Assembly (NCBI GenBank): GCA_963762885.1
Contig: CAVXNH010000091.1
Span: forward strand, 62,001-126,000
DNA: 64,000 nt
From: JASHVB01 sp963762885
GTDB taxonomy: Bacteria > Pseudomonadota > Alphaproteobacteria > Acetobacterales > Acetobacteraceae
Reading direction: 5' to 3'
Shown: positions 44,321 to 53,815 of the stretch, piece after piece
Layout of the letters: each line of letters begins with the position of its first letter
Position numbering within the stretch: the stretch's first letter is position 1
Translations under genes and position numbers: made by a program
The notes under the pieces: generated by a model
What the model was told of the DNA's origin: nothing
Database searches by the model: none
The model's input: only the letters and a program-made list of their open reading frames with translations

Positions 44321-46051
44321 ATGAGCGGAGGGAAGCGCCGTCTTGCCGGCATCCTGGCGGCGGATGTCGTCGGCTATTCCGCGATGGTCGCCGCCGACGA
44401 GCCCACGGGTCTGGCGCGCGTACGTGCGCTGCGCACTGGTATTATCGAGCCGGCCGCGGCCGCGCATGACGGAAGACTGTTCAAAACCATGGGCGACGGG
44501 TTCCTGGTGGAGTTCGCCAGCGCGGTGCAGGCGTTGCAATGCGCCATCGCCATCCAGACCACGCTGAACGGTCAGCCTGACGGGTTGCGTCTGCGGATCG
44601 GTGTGCACCAGGGTGAGGTCGTTCCGGAAGGCGACGATCTGTTCGGCGACGGCGTCATCATCGCCGCCCGGCTGGAGCCACTGGCCCAGCATGGCGGCAT
44701 CGTCATTTCGTCGCGGGTGAAAGAAGATGCGTCCGGCAAGCTGGCCCTGGAGACAGAGGACCTTGGCGAGCCGGAACTGAAAAACGTCGCGTCGAATATC
44801 AGGGTGTTCCGGGTCCGACTCGACGGCGGCGGGACCGCGCCAGCGCGGCCAACCCTGGCCCTGCCCGGCAAACCGTCCATCGCCATACTCGCGTTCGTCA
44901 ACATGGGCGGCGATATCGAACAGGAATATTTCTCAGACGGAATATCAGAAGACATCATCACGCAATTATCCCGTAACAGCGGGCTGTTCGTGACCGCGCG
45001 CGGTTCCAGCTTCACCTACAAAGGCCGCGCCATCGACGTCAAACAAATCGGCCGCGAACTGGGCGTTCGTTATATCCTAGAAGGCAGTGTGCGCCGCGGC
45101 GGCGACCGGCTGCGGATCAGCGCCCAGTTGGTGGAAGCGGAAACTGGCAACCAGGTCTGGGCCCAGCGGTTCGATCGCACGACGGCCGATTTGTTTGCCG
45201 TCCAGGACGAGATTTCGGAAGCCGTGGCCATCGCGATCGGCGTCGCCGTCACCGACGCTGAAATGCAACGCGCGATGCGTCGTCCGCCGCGGTCCCTCGG
45301 CGCGTGGGAGCTGTATCAGCAAGGGCTTTGGCACGCCGGGCGGGTCAACATGGCGGCGAACGACGAGGCGCGCCGGTTGCTCGAACGAGCAATCGCGATG
45401 GATCCCATGTTCGCCGCCGCCCATGGCAGATTATCCGTATTGTACGGATATGCCGTGATACATTACAAAAACCTGCCGAGGGACGAAGGACTGCGGTTGA
45501 ACATCGCCCATGCCCGAAGGGCCGTGGAGCTGGATCCCGGCGACGCGGACGGGCACGCCCATCTGTCGATCGCGCTGACCTGGCATGGAGACATGGAAAA
45601 TGCATTGATCAGCGCCCGACGGGCCTTGTCGATCAGTCCGAGTTGCGCTCAGGGACACATGAGACTTGGAATGGTGCTGGTCATGACCGGAAAAAGCTCG
45701 GAAGGCCGCGCCGCCCTCGCCGAAGCCGCGCGGCTAAGTCCGCGCGATCCGTCCACGGCGGACATGAATATCGTTGTCATACAGTCGCACTATTTCGACC
45801 GGGATTACGAGCAAAGTCTCGCGGTGTGCCGGCATCAGCTGGTTACATTTCCCGACTATCCAATAACGCAGCTGTTCATGTCCATGGTCCTGGGCCAGCT
45901 TGGCCGCGTCGAGGAAGCGCGCGAAGCGCTTGCCATTGCGAAGGCTCGCGGGGGACCCGACTTCAACCCTGCCGCCCGCCGTCCCTGGAACCGCCTCGAG
46001 GACCATGAACTCATCCTCGAGGGTCTGCGCAAAGCAGGCTGGGAGGGGTGA
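44321..46051 (+). CDS. Class III adenylate/guanylate cyclase with TolB-like and TPR domains
   Basis: A 576-residue protein. Residues about 5-165 are a class III cyclase domain (RLAGILAADVVGYSAMVAADE with the first metal Asp, and LFKTMGDGFLVEFASAVQAL with the second). Residues about 185-300 are a TolB-like N-terminal domain (IAILAFVNMGGDIEQEYFSD GISEDIITQLS; YILEGSVRRGGDRLRISAQL). The remainder is TPR repeats (LLERAIAMDPMFAAAHGRLS; HARRAVELDPGDADGHAHLS IAL; RRALSISPSCAQGHMRLGMV LV). Such proteins are common in rhizobia and Acetobacteraceae and probably make cAMP in response to a protein contact. ATG 44321 with an ACGGAG site. Confidence 0.88.
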   Translation: MSGGKRRLAGILAADVVGYSAMVAADEPTGLARVRALRTGIIEPAAAAHDGRLFKTMGDGFLVEFASAVQALQCAIAIQTTLNGQPDGLRLRIGVHQGEVVPEGDDLFGDGVIIAARLEPLAQHGGIVISSRVKEDASGKLALETEDLGEPELKNVASNIRVFRVRLDGGGTAPARPTLALPGKPSIAILAFVNMGGDIEQEYFSDGISEDIITQLSRNSGLFVTARGSSFTYKGRAIDVKQIGRELGVRYILEGSVRRGGDRLRISAQLVEAETGNQVWAQRFDRTTADLFAVQDEISEAVAIAIGVAVTDAEMQRAMRRPPRSLGAWELYQQGLWHAGRVNMAANDEARRLLERAIAMDPMFAAAHGRLSVLYGYAVIHYKNLPRDEGLRLNIAHARRAVELDPGDADGHAHLSIALTWHGDMENALISARRALSISPSCAQGHMRLGMVLVMTGKSSEGRAALAEAARLSPRDPSTADMNIVVIQSHYFDRDYEQSLAVCRHQLVTFPDYPITQLFMSMVLGQLGRVEEAREALAIAKARGGPDFNPAARRPWNRLEDHELILEGLRKAGWEG

Positions 46052-46233
46052 GCAGATCGTCTGAACGTTCTGTATCTTTAGCGGCTGTCTGATCAGTTTG
46101 GCCAGAGTCAGACGTCCGCAAGCCACCCAAAGCAGCCATAGCCGTGTCCACTGGGCTGTGCCGGTAAGCCGCGATTTGCCCAACCCCGCCCGCCTCTCAT
46201 ACCCTCCGCCGACGCAACGCCAGGACCCCCGCC

Positions 46234-47175
46234 ATGGAACAGGACGACCTCGACGCCCGCCTCGGCTTCGCGCCGGACTTCGACGCGCCGATCCCCTACA
46301 TGCAGCGCACGCGCGACTACTATAAGGCGATCGGCTACACCACGCCGTATCGCTGGGCGCACCACATCGACGCGCCCTTCACCCCACTTCGCAAGAAGCT
46401 GGAACAGTCCCGGATCGCCATCGTCACCACGGCCGCGCCCTACCAGCCCGGCAAAGGCGACCAGGGCCCCGGCGCCGCCTATAACGGCAGTGCGAAATTC
46501 TACCAGGTCTATTCAGGCGACACGGCGCAAGACCACGACCTGCGCATTTCCCACATCGGCTACGACCGCGTCCACACCAGTGCCGAGGACAGCGGCACCT
46601 GGTTCCCCCTCCCTGCCCTGCGCCGCGCCGCCGCCGCCGGCCGCATCGGCGCCGTCGCCCCGCGCTTCCACGGCGCGCCGACCAACCGCAGCCACCGGGT
46701 AACGATCGAGACCGACGCACCGGAAATCCTGCGCCGCGTGCGCGACGACGGTGTCGACGCCGTCATCCTGGTGCCCAACTGCCCCGTCTGCCACCAGACG
46801 AGCAGCCTGGTCGCGCGCCACCTGGAAGCGAACGGCATCCCCACCGTGCTGATGGGCTGCGCCAAGGACATCGTCGAGCACGCCGCCGTGCCGCGCTTCC
46901 TGTTCAGCGATTTTCCTCTCGGCAACAGCGCCGGCAAGCCGCACGACGTCGCCTCGCAGGACCAGACGCTGGAACTCGCGCTACGTGTGCTGGAAGCCGC
47001 GCCCGGCCCGCGCACCACCATGCAGTCGCCGCTGCGCTGGGCCGCCGATCCCGCGTGGAAGCTGGACTACCTCGATCTCGACCGCATGCCGCCCGGCGAA
47101 CTGGCCCAGCGCCGCGCCGAGTTCGACCGGCAGAAGGAACTCGCGCGCGTCAACCGCGTCGAAAAGGCCGCGTGA
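46234..47175 (+). CDS. Glycine/sarcosine/betaine/D-proline reductase B-like protein (Cys form)
   Basis: A 313-residue protein of the GrdB/PrdB family, whose anaerobic members hold a selenocysteine at the reductive site. Family segments: IAIVTTAAPYQPGKGDQGPG, DLRISHIGYDR, and the redox centre VPNCPVCHQTSSLVARHLEA NGIPTVLMGCAKDI (Cys at about residues 188 and 191). Here a CxxC stands where the selenoprotein has UxxC, so the protein needs no selenium. Aerobic alphaproteobacterial homologues have no clear role. Three bases separate its stop from the next gene's GTG, which suggests an operon with the glycosyltransferase and CoA-transferase. Confidence 0.8.
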   Translation: MEQDDLDARLGFAPDFDAPIPYMQRTRDYYKAIGYTTPYRWAHHIDAPFTPLRKKLEQSRIAIVTTAAPYQPGKGDQGPGAAYNGSAKFYQVYSGDTAQDHDLRISHIGYDRVHTSAEDSGTWFPLPALRRAAAAGRIGAVAPRFHGAPTNRSHRVTIETDAPEILRRVRDDGVDAVILVPNCPVCHQTSSLVARHLEANGIPTVLMGCAKDIVEHAAVPRFLFSDFPLGNSAGKPHDVASQDQTLELALRVLEAAPGPRTTMQSPLRWAADPAWKLDYLDLDRMPPGELAQRRAEFDRQKELARVNRVEKAA

Positions 47176-47179
47176 CGCT

Positions 47180-48184
47180 GTGAAGCTGGCGGTTGCCGCG
47201 CTGATCCGCAACGAGATCGACATCATCGGCGCGTTCCTCCAGCACCTGGATGCGTTGTTCGACTACGCGCTGCTGATGGACCACGGCTCGCTCGACGGCA
47301 CCGACCGAGCGATCGCCGCCGCCTGCGCGCGCCACCCCGGCTGGACGATGTGGCACATCGATGCGGTGGGCTACCACCAGAGCGCCTTCACCGCTTTCGC
47401 TCTGGACCACCTGATGCGGCATACCGATGCCGACATCGTCGTATTGCTCGACGTCGACGAGTTCATAAAAGTCCCCGACCGTGCCAGCCTCGTCGCAGCG
47501 CTCAGCCAACTGACCGACCCGGACAAGGTCGGCATCCTGAGTTGGCTGAATGCGGTCCCCGTCCGGCTCGATACGCGCACGATCGCCGCGGGGGAGCAAA
47601 TCTGGCTTCCTGCAGCGGCAGGCCACCTCGGAAAAGCAGTCATTCCGCGCCCATACTGGACGCGACACGGTGCGGAAGCGCGTCTCGGATTGGGCAACCA
47701 CGCGCTCTATTACGAGCCCGACCGCGTCGTCCCCTACAGTCCGGTCGGACAGATCGTACACCTACCGATCCGGTCCTACACCCAGATCAAAACCAAGGTC
47801 CTCGCCGGTGTCTTCGCCATCATGATGCAGACACCGTCGCAGCCGCTGCAAGGCTGGCACTGGTCCGACATTCTCTACCGCATCGGTGCCGGCAATCTGC
47901 GCGATGAGGATGTGATCGGCATGGCCGTGCACTACAGCATCAAAGACCGCCAGACCTCCAGCCCCGTTGCATGGGCGGCGTTGCCCGCTAACGGCTTCTC
48001 GCAGGCACGGCTCGATGTCGCATTCGGCCAGCCGGAGCCCGCCGTCATCCAGGACCTGACGATCGATCCCACGCAACTCGTGGCGACCATTCTGCGGCGG
48101 TTCAAACTCGAAAACCTGATAACCCATAAACTCGTATTGCAAGGCAACCGGCTTTGCTGCGTTCCGAAAGAGCAATCGCCATGA
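47180..48184 (+). CDS. Glycosyltransferase family 2-like protein
   Basis: A 334-residue cytoplasmic protein starting at GTG 47180 (VKLAVAALIRNEIDIIGAFL). The GT2-like core shows YALLMDHGSLDGT and the metal site DIVVLLDVDEFIKVPD (about residues 85-100). It resembles the DUF2722/glycosyl transferase 2-like proteins acting on surface polysaccharides. The sugar and acceptor are unknown. It sits between the reductase-like gene (three bases before) and the CoA-transferase (ATG overlapping its stop). Confidence 0.8.
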   Translation: MKLAVAALIRNEIDIIGAFLQHLDALFDYALLMDHGSLDGTDRAIAAACARHPGWTMWHIDAVGYHQSAFTAFALDHLMRHTDADIVVLLDVDEFIKVPDRASLVAALSQLTDPDKVGILSWLNAVPVRLDTRTIAAGEQIWLPAAAGHLGKAVIPRPYWTRHGAEARLGLGNHALYYEPDRVVPYSPVGQIVHLPIRSYTQIKTKVLAGVFAIMMQTPSQPLQGWHWSDILYRIGAGNLRDEDVIGMAVHYSIKDRQTSSPVAWAALPANGFSQARLDVAFGQPEPAVIQDLTIDPTQLVATILRRFKLENLITHKLVLQGNRLCCVPKEQSP

Positions 48185-49374
48185 CCCGCCCCTTCACCGG
48201 CACGCGCATCCTCGACTTCACCCAGGTCCTCGCCGGCCCCTTCGGTTCCTACCAGCTCGCCCTGCTCGGCGCCGACGTCATCAAGGTGGAACGCCGCGAG
48301 GGCGAGGATATGCGCCGCACCCCGCTATCGCGCGAATGGGCGGACCGAGGCATGGCCCCCGCCTGGCTGGCCATCAACGGCAACAAGCGCAGCCTCACGC
48401 TCGATCTGCAAAAACCCGCCGCGGTGGAGATCGTCAAGCGCCTCGCCGCCAACGCCGACGTGGTGATGGAAAACTTCCGCGCCGGCGTGATGGATCGCCT
48501 CGGCATCGGCTACGCCGCGCTGTCCGCAATCAACCCGAGGCTGATCTACTGCGCGATCTCCGGCTTCGGCCAGACCGGCCCATACAGCAACGAGGCCGGC
48601 TACGACGGCAAGATCCAGGCACTGTCAGGCATCATGTCGCTCACCGGCCACGCCGAGATGGGCCCAACCCGCGCCGGCTTCGCGGTCTGCGACGTGCTGT
48701 CCGGCATGACCGCCGCCTTCGCGGTATCGTCCGCGTTATTCCAACGCACGCATACCGGCAAAGGCCAGTTCGTCGACGTGTCGATGCTGGAGGCAAGCCT
48801 CGCATTCCTCTCGACCCAGATTGCCGATTTCACCGCCGCCGGACATCGGCAAGAGCAATTCGGCAACCAGGCGATCAGCCGCAAAGTCACTGCGAACCTG
48901 TTCCGCGCCAAAGATAGCTACCTGCTCCTCGCGGTGAACAACGATAAACAATACGAAGCACTGATACGCACCCTCGACCGCGCCGAAGTGCTGGACGATC
49001 CACGCTTCGCCGACTGGTTCCTGCGCAAGGAGAACGAAGCGGCACTACGCGCGATCATCGAAGACGCGCTCGCCGCCGCCGATGCCAAAGCCTGGGAGCA
49101 GCGGTTGAACGACGCCGGTGCGCCGTGCGCCAGCATCTGGCGCATCGAGGACGTCATCGACCATCCGCAAATCGTCGCGCGCGAAGCCATGCAGACCGCG
49201 GAAACGCCGTACGGCCCGGTGCGCCTGATGGGCTCCGGCTTCCAGCTCGCACATGGAGGCGGCCAACTCGACTCCGCTCCGCCCGAGCTCGGTGCGCACA
49301 CCGGCGCGATACTGGCCGAAGCCGGCTACAGCGAAGCAGAGATTGCGGCACTCCGACGCGACGGCATCGCCTAA
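48181..49374 (+). CDS. Class III CoA-transferase (CaiB/BaiF family)
   Basis: A 397-residue enzyme moving CoA between organic acids. Motifs: FTGTRILDFTQVLAGPFGSY QLALLGADVIKVE at the N-terminus, MENFRAGVMDRLGIGY, the catalytic aspartate in GFAVCDVLSGMTAAFA (about residue 170), and TGKGQFVDVSMLEA. ATG 48181 overlaps the glycosyltransferase stop (ATGA). The acid is not predictable from the sequence. Confidence 0.92.
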   Translation: MTRPFTGTRILDFTQVLAGPFGSYQLALLGADVIKVERREGEDMRRTPLSREWADRGMAPAWLAINGNKRSLTLDLQKPAAVEIVKRLAANADVVMENFRAGVMDRLGIGYAALSAINPRLIYCAISGFGQTGPYSNEAGYDGKIQALSGIMSLTGHAEMGPTRAGFAVCDVLSGMTAAFAVSSALFQRTHTGKGQFVDVSMLEASLAFLSTQIADFTAAGHRQEQFGNQAISRKVTANLFRAKDSYLLLAVNNDKQYEALIRTLDRAEVLDDPRFADWFLRKENEAALRAIIEDALAAADAKAWEQRLNDAGAPCASIWRIEDVIDHPQIVAREAMQTAETPYGPVRLMGSGFQLAHGGGQLDSAPPELGAHTGAILAEAGYSEAEIAALRRDGIA

Positions 49375-49458
49375 CGTCATGCCGACGCAGGTCGGCATCC
49401 ACGCCTTCGTCCCGCGCAGGAGAGTAAGTCATGGATGCCGACCTGCGTCGGCATGACG
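49375..49458. repeat. Palindrome after the CoA-transferase, likely terminator
   Basis: Arms 49375-49401 and 49432-49458 (CGTCATGCCGACGCAGGTCG... / ...CGACCTGCGTCGGCATGACG) are perfect inverted repeats of 27 bases. It lies between convergent genes and could terminate both. The unit belongs to a different family from the GTCATGGCCGG element. Confidence 0.85.
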
Positions 49459-49485
49459 CGGACACCGGGTAGTGCGGGGGTTATT

Positions 49486-50631
49486 CTAACTCCCTAGCGC
49501 CCGCTTCGCCACGCTCGCCAGATACTCCGCCGCCGCCGGCAGGATCCCGTCATTAAAATCGTAATTCGAATTGTGCAGATCGCAGCCACCGGCTGCCGAC
49601 CCATTGCCAATCCAAACGAACGCGCCCGGCCGTTCCTGTAAATACCAGGCGAAATCCTCACCGGTCATGGCCGGCAGCAGATCCCGCCGCAACGGCAAGC
49701 CCGCCGCGGCCACCGCCTCCGCCGCCAGCTCGCGCTCCGCCGGCGCGTTCGCCGTCACCGGATTGCCCCGCCGCAGCGTCACATCGATCGTCACATCGCA
49801 ACTCAGCGCCACGCCCGCCGCAACGCGCCGAATGGCGTCCTCGACCTGGTCGCACACGGTGTCGCGCAGCGTCCGCATGGTGCCACGCATCACTGCTTCG
49901 CCGGGAATCTGATTTACCGCGCTGCCGGCCTCCATTGTCGCCACGGTGATCACCACCAAATCCAGCGGATCCACATTACGGGAAACGATCGTCTGCAACC
50001 CGAGCAACAGATGCGCCGACGCCACCATCGGATCCCGCGTAAGGTGCGGCAGCGCCGCATGGCCGGCGTGGCCCTTCACGCGGAACTCCATGCGCCCGCC
50101 GGACGCCATCACCGCCCCGTCGTGCACCGCCACCGTGCCCGCATCCAGTCCCGGCCAGTTGTGATATCCGAAGATCCGCTCCATCGGAAACCGCTCGAAC
50201 AGCCCTTCGGCGATCATGCTGCGTGCGCCGCCGCCGCCTTCCTCTGCCGGTTGGAACACCAACTGCACCGTGCCGCTCCACGACGGATCGCGCGCCAGCA
50301 CCGCCGCCGCACCCAACAGAGAAGTCGTATGCCCGTCATGCCCGCAGGCGTGCATCACGCCCGGATTGGTCGAGGCATGCAGCACGCCGGACGTCTCGGT
50401 GATCGGCAAAGCGTCCATGTCGGCGCGCAGTCCCACGCTGCGATTAGACTGGCCGCGGCTCAGCGTCGCCACCACGCCATGCCCGCCAACGCCAGCAACA
50501 AACGGCACCCCAAGCTCCGTCAGCTTGCTGCATACGAAAGCCGCCGTCCCCTGCTCATGCAGCGTGAGTTCGGGATGCGCGTGCAGGTGGCGCCGCCAGG
50601 CGGTCAGCGTATCGGCAAGGGTGTGGTCCAT
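49486..50631 (-). CDS. M20 amidohydrolase (hippurate hydrolase/carboxypeptidase type)
   Basis: A 381-residue metallohydrolase. Motifs: VGLRADMDALPITET (residues about 72-86), the zinc ligands in MHACGHDGHTTSLLG, the catalytic Glu in QPAEEGGGGA, and the C-terminal MTGEDFAWYLQERPGAFVWI. Typical of enzymes removing N-acyl groups from amino acids or indole-acetyl conjugates. I chose ATG 50631 (MDHTLADTLTAWRRHLHAHP ELT); the frame remains open far upstream through repeat sequence. Confidence 0.92.
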   Translation of the reverse strand: MDHTLADTLTAWRRHLHAHPELTLHEQGTAAFVCSKLTELGVPFVAGVGGHGVVATLSRGQSNRSVGLRADMDALPITETSGVLHASTNPGVMHACGHDGHTTSLLGAAAVLARDPSWSGTVQLVFQPAEEGGGGARSMIAEGLFERFPMERIFGYHNWPGLDAGTVAVHDGAVMASGGRMEFRVKGHAGHAALPHLTRDPMVASAHLLLGLQTIVSRNVDPLDLVVITVATMEAGSAVNQIPGEAVMRGTMRTLRDTVCDQVEDAIRRVAAGVALSCDVTIDVTLRRGNPVTANAPAERELAAEAVAAAGLPLRRDLLPAMTGEDFAWYLQERPGAFVWIGNGSAAGGCDLHNSNYDFNDGILPAAAEYLASVAKRALGS

Positions 50632-50681
50632 GACAGTCCCGTAGCGGGAAAGCGATAAGATTGGCAACCCTGCTGACAAAA

Positions 50682-50776
50682 TGCTCCCCCCCTTGAGGGA
50701 GGGGGTCGGAGGGACGGGTGCGTGCCGCACAGGTTCCTGCGGCCCGCACCTCTCCCCCAACCCGGCAAGGGGAGCG
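50682..50776. repeat. C/G-rich palindromic element upstream of the amidohydrolase
   Basis: GCTCCCCCCCTTGAGGGAGG and CCTCTCCCCCAACCCGGCAA flank GTGCGTGCCGCACAGG / CCTGCGGCCCGCAC. Related in composition to the elements in imuB and hpnI, but here between genes. Confidence 0.7.
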
Positions 50777-50798
50777 AGTAACTTCTTCTCCGAACCCC

Positions 50799-51990
50799 CT
50801 ACTTCGCCAACTCGGGCACCGCCACCCGCGCCTGCTTGAACGCCGGCATCACCTCCTCGCCGAAACGCTGCAATTGCTCCAGCGCCTCCGACTTCGGCAC
50901 GCCGACCGACAGGCTCACCGACACCCGATCCAGCGCCGGATACTTTGCCTCCAGCGTCTTCAAATGCTCGATGATCTCGTCCGCCGAGCCGGTCAGGAAC
51001 CCGCCGGCATTCACCGCATCCTCGATCCGCGGCAACTTCGCCCCCGGCGCCCGCTTCGGATCCCGCATGATCTCGATTTGCTCGTCCGTCATCGCGCGCA
51101 CCAGCCGCAGCTCGCCGAACATCTTCATGTTCTCTTCGTAGTATTTCGCCGCGCGCCGAATGCCGTCGGCCTTGCTGTCGGCCATGTAGAAATGGAACCC
51201 GAAGCACAGCCGCTCGCCCAACTCTATGTGCTTGCCAACCTTGGCATGCGCCTCCTGCCAGCCCAGCACCACCTTGTGCATCGCCCCACCCTCGGCCGAG
51301 CCGCCGCCGACCATGCCCTGGATGCCATGCTTGGCCATGAACTCCATGGCGCGGCCGGTACCACCCTGGATCGGCTGCCACGTCTCCACCGGCAGCCGCA
51401 ACGGGCGCGGCACCAGCGTGAGTTCCTTCAGCGTGTAACCGCGATACGGCACCTCCGGCGGCAGCGTGTAATGCTTGCCCTTGTGCGAGAACGACTCGTT
51501 GTTGAACGCCTTGAAAATGATGTCCGTCTGCTCTTCATAAAGCTCGCGGTTCGCCGCCTGATCCAGCAACGGCGCGCCGAACGTCTCCACCTCGCGCGTA
51601 TGATATCCGCGGCCAAGCCCAAAGATCACCCGTCCATTGCTGAGGATATCCGCCATCGCATAGTCCTCGGCGAGCCGCAGCGGGTGCCACATCGGCGCGA
51701 TATTGAAGCCGCAGCCGATCTTCAAGGTCTTGGTAACGTGCGTCAGGTGTAGCGCCATGAGCAGTCACATTGGGAATGCACTCGGTGCCCTCGCGCTGGA
51801 AATGGTGCTCTGCCATCCAGAACGCGTTATAGCCGAGCCCGTCCATCAGCACCGCCATCGACTGCGCCTTGTCCAGCGCGGTGACGAGATGCGCGTTGTC
51901 ATAGCGCCGGTCGTTGATCGGTGTGCCGCCATAGCCGACATTGTCCAGATCGACATGGCCGGCATACAGGCTGTCGAATTTCGTGATCAT
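50799..51990 (-). pseudogene. LLM-class flavin-dependent oxidoreductase, one frameshift
   Basis: Luciferase-like F420/FMN monooxygenase or reductase. ATG 51990 gives MITKFDSLYAGHVDLDNVGY; the first about 75 residues run through FWMAEHHFQREGTECIPNV. One extra A near 51766 shifts the frame; removing it yields LLMALHLTHVTKTLKIGCGF NIAPMWHP and the rest of the LLM fold (LSNGRVIFGLGRGYHTREVE; LTGSADEIIEHLKTLEAKYP) to 50799. Total about 395 residues. No homopolymer at the break. Confidence 0.86.
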
Positions 51991-52083
51991 CCCGCGTTCC
52001 TCCCGCAGTGCAGTGTTTGCTGACAGCATGGTAAGGGATGGCCGGCGGGGTGCAACAGGCGACCGGCAAACCGCCGCGGCGCC

Positions 52084-52713
52084 TCATGACACATCGAGCG
52101 CCTTACCATAGCGCCGAAGCATTGCGCCGACCTCGGCCTGCAGCCTGGTCAGCGGCACACTACCGCTCGCTAGCGTCATGCCAAGATCGGCCCGCTCGAA
52201 CCAGGCAAAACAGATCTGACCGGGGTCATGCCTGGAACGATACACGATCCCATCCGGACGATCGGGATGCCGGAACAGGGCATCGGTCCACAGACCGCAA
52301 TTCTGGTACGGCCCGGTAAAGATGGACCCGTCCAGCCCGAGTTGCTGAAGCCCGTCCCCCTGCAAATCGACCAGCCTCGTTATCCGACCCGTCCCAATCA
52401 CCGCAAGCGACCCGCTCTCGATCTCCGCCATGCCGATCAATCGCCGCGCAGGATTGCGCAGCACGGTCTCGATGAACGCGCCGGCAAAGGTTTCGGCACC
52501 GTAGAGGACTCCGGACGCGCCGGTCGCGCTGTCAAATCGCCCAGCGGGTGGCTTGCCTTCGCCGGGCGAAAAGAAAATGGCGGCGTGCTGGGTCCGATGG
52601 ATACGGTTAAATATGGCGCCGACAGGAAATTCCCGGATAGGCAACGGCAACGAGGCGGCATGATCGGGCGGCGGGCGAGGCAAACCCGACGGCCCCCGGT
52701 GCGACCAACTCAC
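52084..52713 (-). CDS. RES-domain toxin
   Basis: A 209-residue protein of the RES family, toxins that degrade NAD+. The conserved Arg-Glu-Ser features are visible: FNRIHRTQHAAIFFSPGEGK PPAGRFDS, GVLYGAETFAGAFIETVLR (Glu), and YQNCGLWTDALF / GIVYRSRHD. ATG overlaps the antitoxin stop (ATGA at 52713-52710). Typical second gene of a RES/Xre pair. Confidence 0.83.
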   Translation of the reverse strand: MSWSHRGPSGLPRPPPDHAASLPLPIREFPVGAIFNRIHRTQHAAIFFSPGEGKPPAGRFDSATGASGVLYGAETFAGAFIETVLRNPARRLIGMAEIESGSLAVIGTGRITRLVDLQGDGLQQLGLDGSIFTGPYQNCGLWTDALFRHPDRPDGIVYRSRHDPGQICFAWFERADLGMTLASGSVPLTRLQAEVGAMLRRYGKALDVS

Positions 52714-53363
52714 GAATAGGCGTCGGATTGGGCTGCCGTAACGATCCGATGCACGGTTGCTGCCGCGTCACCACCACGCTTGAGCGCATCCAACGGGGTC
52801 AGGCCACCCAGAGCGCTCTCCGATGCCAGCAGGAAGTCCAGCGTCGCCCAAGGTCCCGCATCGCGCATCGCCTGGATCACGCTGGCCAGTCCGTCCGGCA
52901 CGCCTCCGTCGCGATCGGCTTGCGCCGCGGGATATCGCCAATCCGCACCCACGTGCACTGCCAGAAGCTGGCACGCGCGGCGACGCTTATCCACGGCCTG
53001 GCGGCTGATGCCGCCCAGCGCGTGCCCCATCTGGACGCCGGTCAGCAGCCCTCCCGCGCGCCGGACCAGGTCAGCCTTCGTCTCCACACCCCGCGCAATG
53101 GAAGCGGCCAACGGCTCCAACTCGCCGGCCGCGCCCAGCGCTGCAACATCCGCCACCAGCCGAGCCACCGCACCCGCGCCGGTCGGTGCGCTCAGGGCGT
53201 CGGCCAGCAATTCGGAGCTTGCAGTATCCGCCATGCGATCGATTGCCTCCATGGCGCGCCGGCGGAACGCCTCGCGCAGCAGGTCGCGGGATGGTGGTGG
53301 AGGCAGCGCAGCGCCATGCCCGGGATGCGGTCCTGCACGATCGGTGCGTGGCGTTCGGGGCAT
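52710..53363 (-). CDS. Xre/MbcA-like antitoxin of the RES toxin
   Basis: A 217-residue, mostly helical protein. The DNA-binding part is GLLTGVQMGHALGGISRQAV DKRRRACQLLAVHVGADWRY P (about residues 105-145), and the C-terminal part (LDFLLASESALGGLTPLDAL KRGGDAAATVHRIV) is like the helical C-terminus that neutralises RES toxins. ATG 53363 is 27 bases from a TATAAA -10 box; N-terminal residues 1-35 may be non-conserved. Confidence 0.75.
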   Translation of the reverse strand: MPRTPRTDRAGPHPGHGAALPPPPSRDLLREAFRRRAMEAIDRMADTASSELLADALSAPTGAGAVARLVADVAALGAAGELEPLAASIARGVETKADLVRRAGGLLTGVQMGHALGGISRQAVDKRRRACQLLAVHVGADWRYPAAQADRDGGVPDGLASVIQAMRDAGPWATLDFLLASESALGGLTPLDALKRGGDAAATVHRIVTAAQSDAYS

Positions 53364-53376
53364 GGTTCGGCCATAT

Positions 53377-53420
53377 GGTTGACATTATTTTTATATGACA
53401 CCATACGTACAATGTCAACC
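53377..53420 (-). promoter_or_regulatory. Promoter and operator of the RES/Xre pair
   Basis: On the minus strand TTGACA (53418-53413) and TATAAA (53395-53390) are separated by exactly 17 bases, a near-consensus sigma-70 promoter. Inverted repeats GGTTGACATT / AATGTCAACC (53377-53386 and 53411-53420) flank it and the outer one covers the -35. The segment is AT-rich against the GC-rich surroundings. Binding of the Xre antitoxin here would repress the pair. Confidence 0.85.
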
Positions 53421-53549
53421 AACTGTAGCGCACCCGATCGTCAACCGAAAACTGCGCTTGGAAATGCTTCCCCCAGCGGTGCTGCACAGCCGGGGCTGGG
53501 AAACATGGTCCCCCTGGTGCAATGTTCCGGACAGCAAAACAATCCAACG

Positions 53550-53700
53550 GACACGGAGTCTCGCGGAGTGCGCACGAAGTTGCGCGGAGGAGATAAACTC
53601 ACCCGCCGGATGACGAGCCAACTGCGGCGGTTGAGCAGGCGGGACACGCCGTGGAATTATCCTCCCTGGACCTCCACGAGCACTCCGCGAAACTCTGTGT
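53550..53700. repeat. Inverted repeat upstream of the RES/Xre promoter
   Basis: ACACGGAGTCTCGCGGAGTG C (53550-53570) is the imperfect inverse of GCACTCCGCGAAACTCTGTG T (53680-53700). Similar in style to the ACAGATTTCA repeats at 8.4 kb. No gene is seen in 53421-53815. Confidence 0.7.
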
Positions 53701-53815
53701 GATTGCTTCGCTGCGCCGCGCACCGGACGCTCAACAACAGCCCTGGCCGGTACCAGACACGCATCCCGATCGGACGCTCCCCATGAGCTCGGGTCTGCGC
53801 TGTGGGTGCCAGATC

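Noticed and set aside
46234..47175. Selenoprotein call for the GrdB-like gene
   Set aside because: No in-frame TGA at the redox site; it is a plain CxxC.
50632..51381. N-terminal extension of the amidohydrolase by about 250 codons
   Set aside because: The extra part is Gly/Arg-rich, passes through a palindromic repeat and the antisense of the LLM gene; the M20 fold begins at ATG 50631.
53550..53700. CRISPR-like repeat
   Set aside because: Only an inverted pair, no regularly spaced direct repeats or spacers; the same holds for all repeats in the window.
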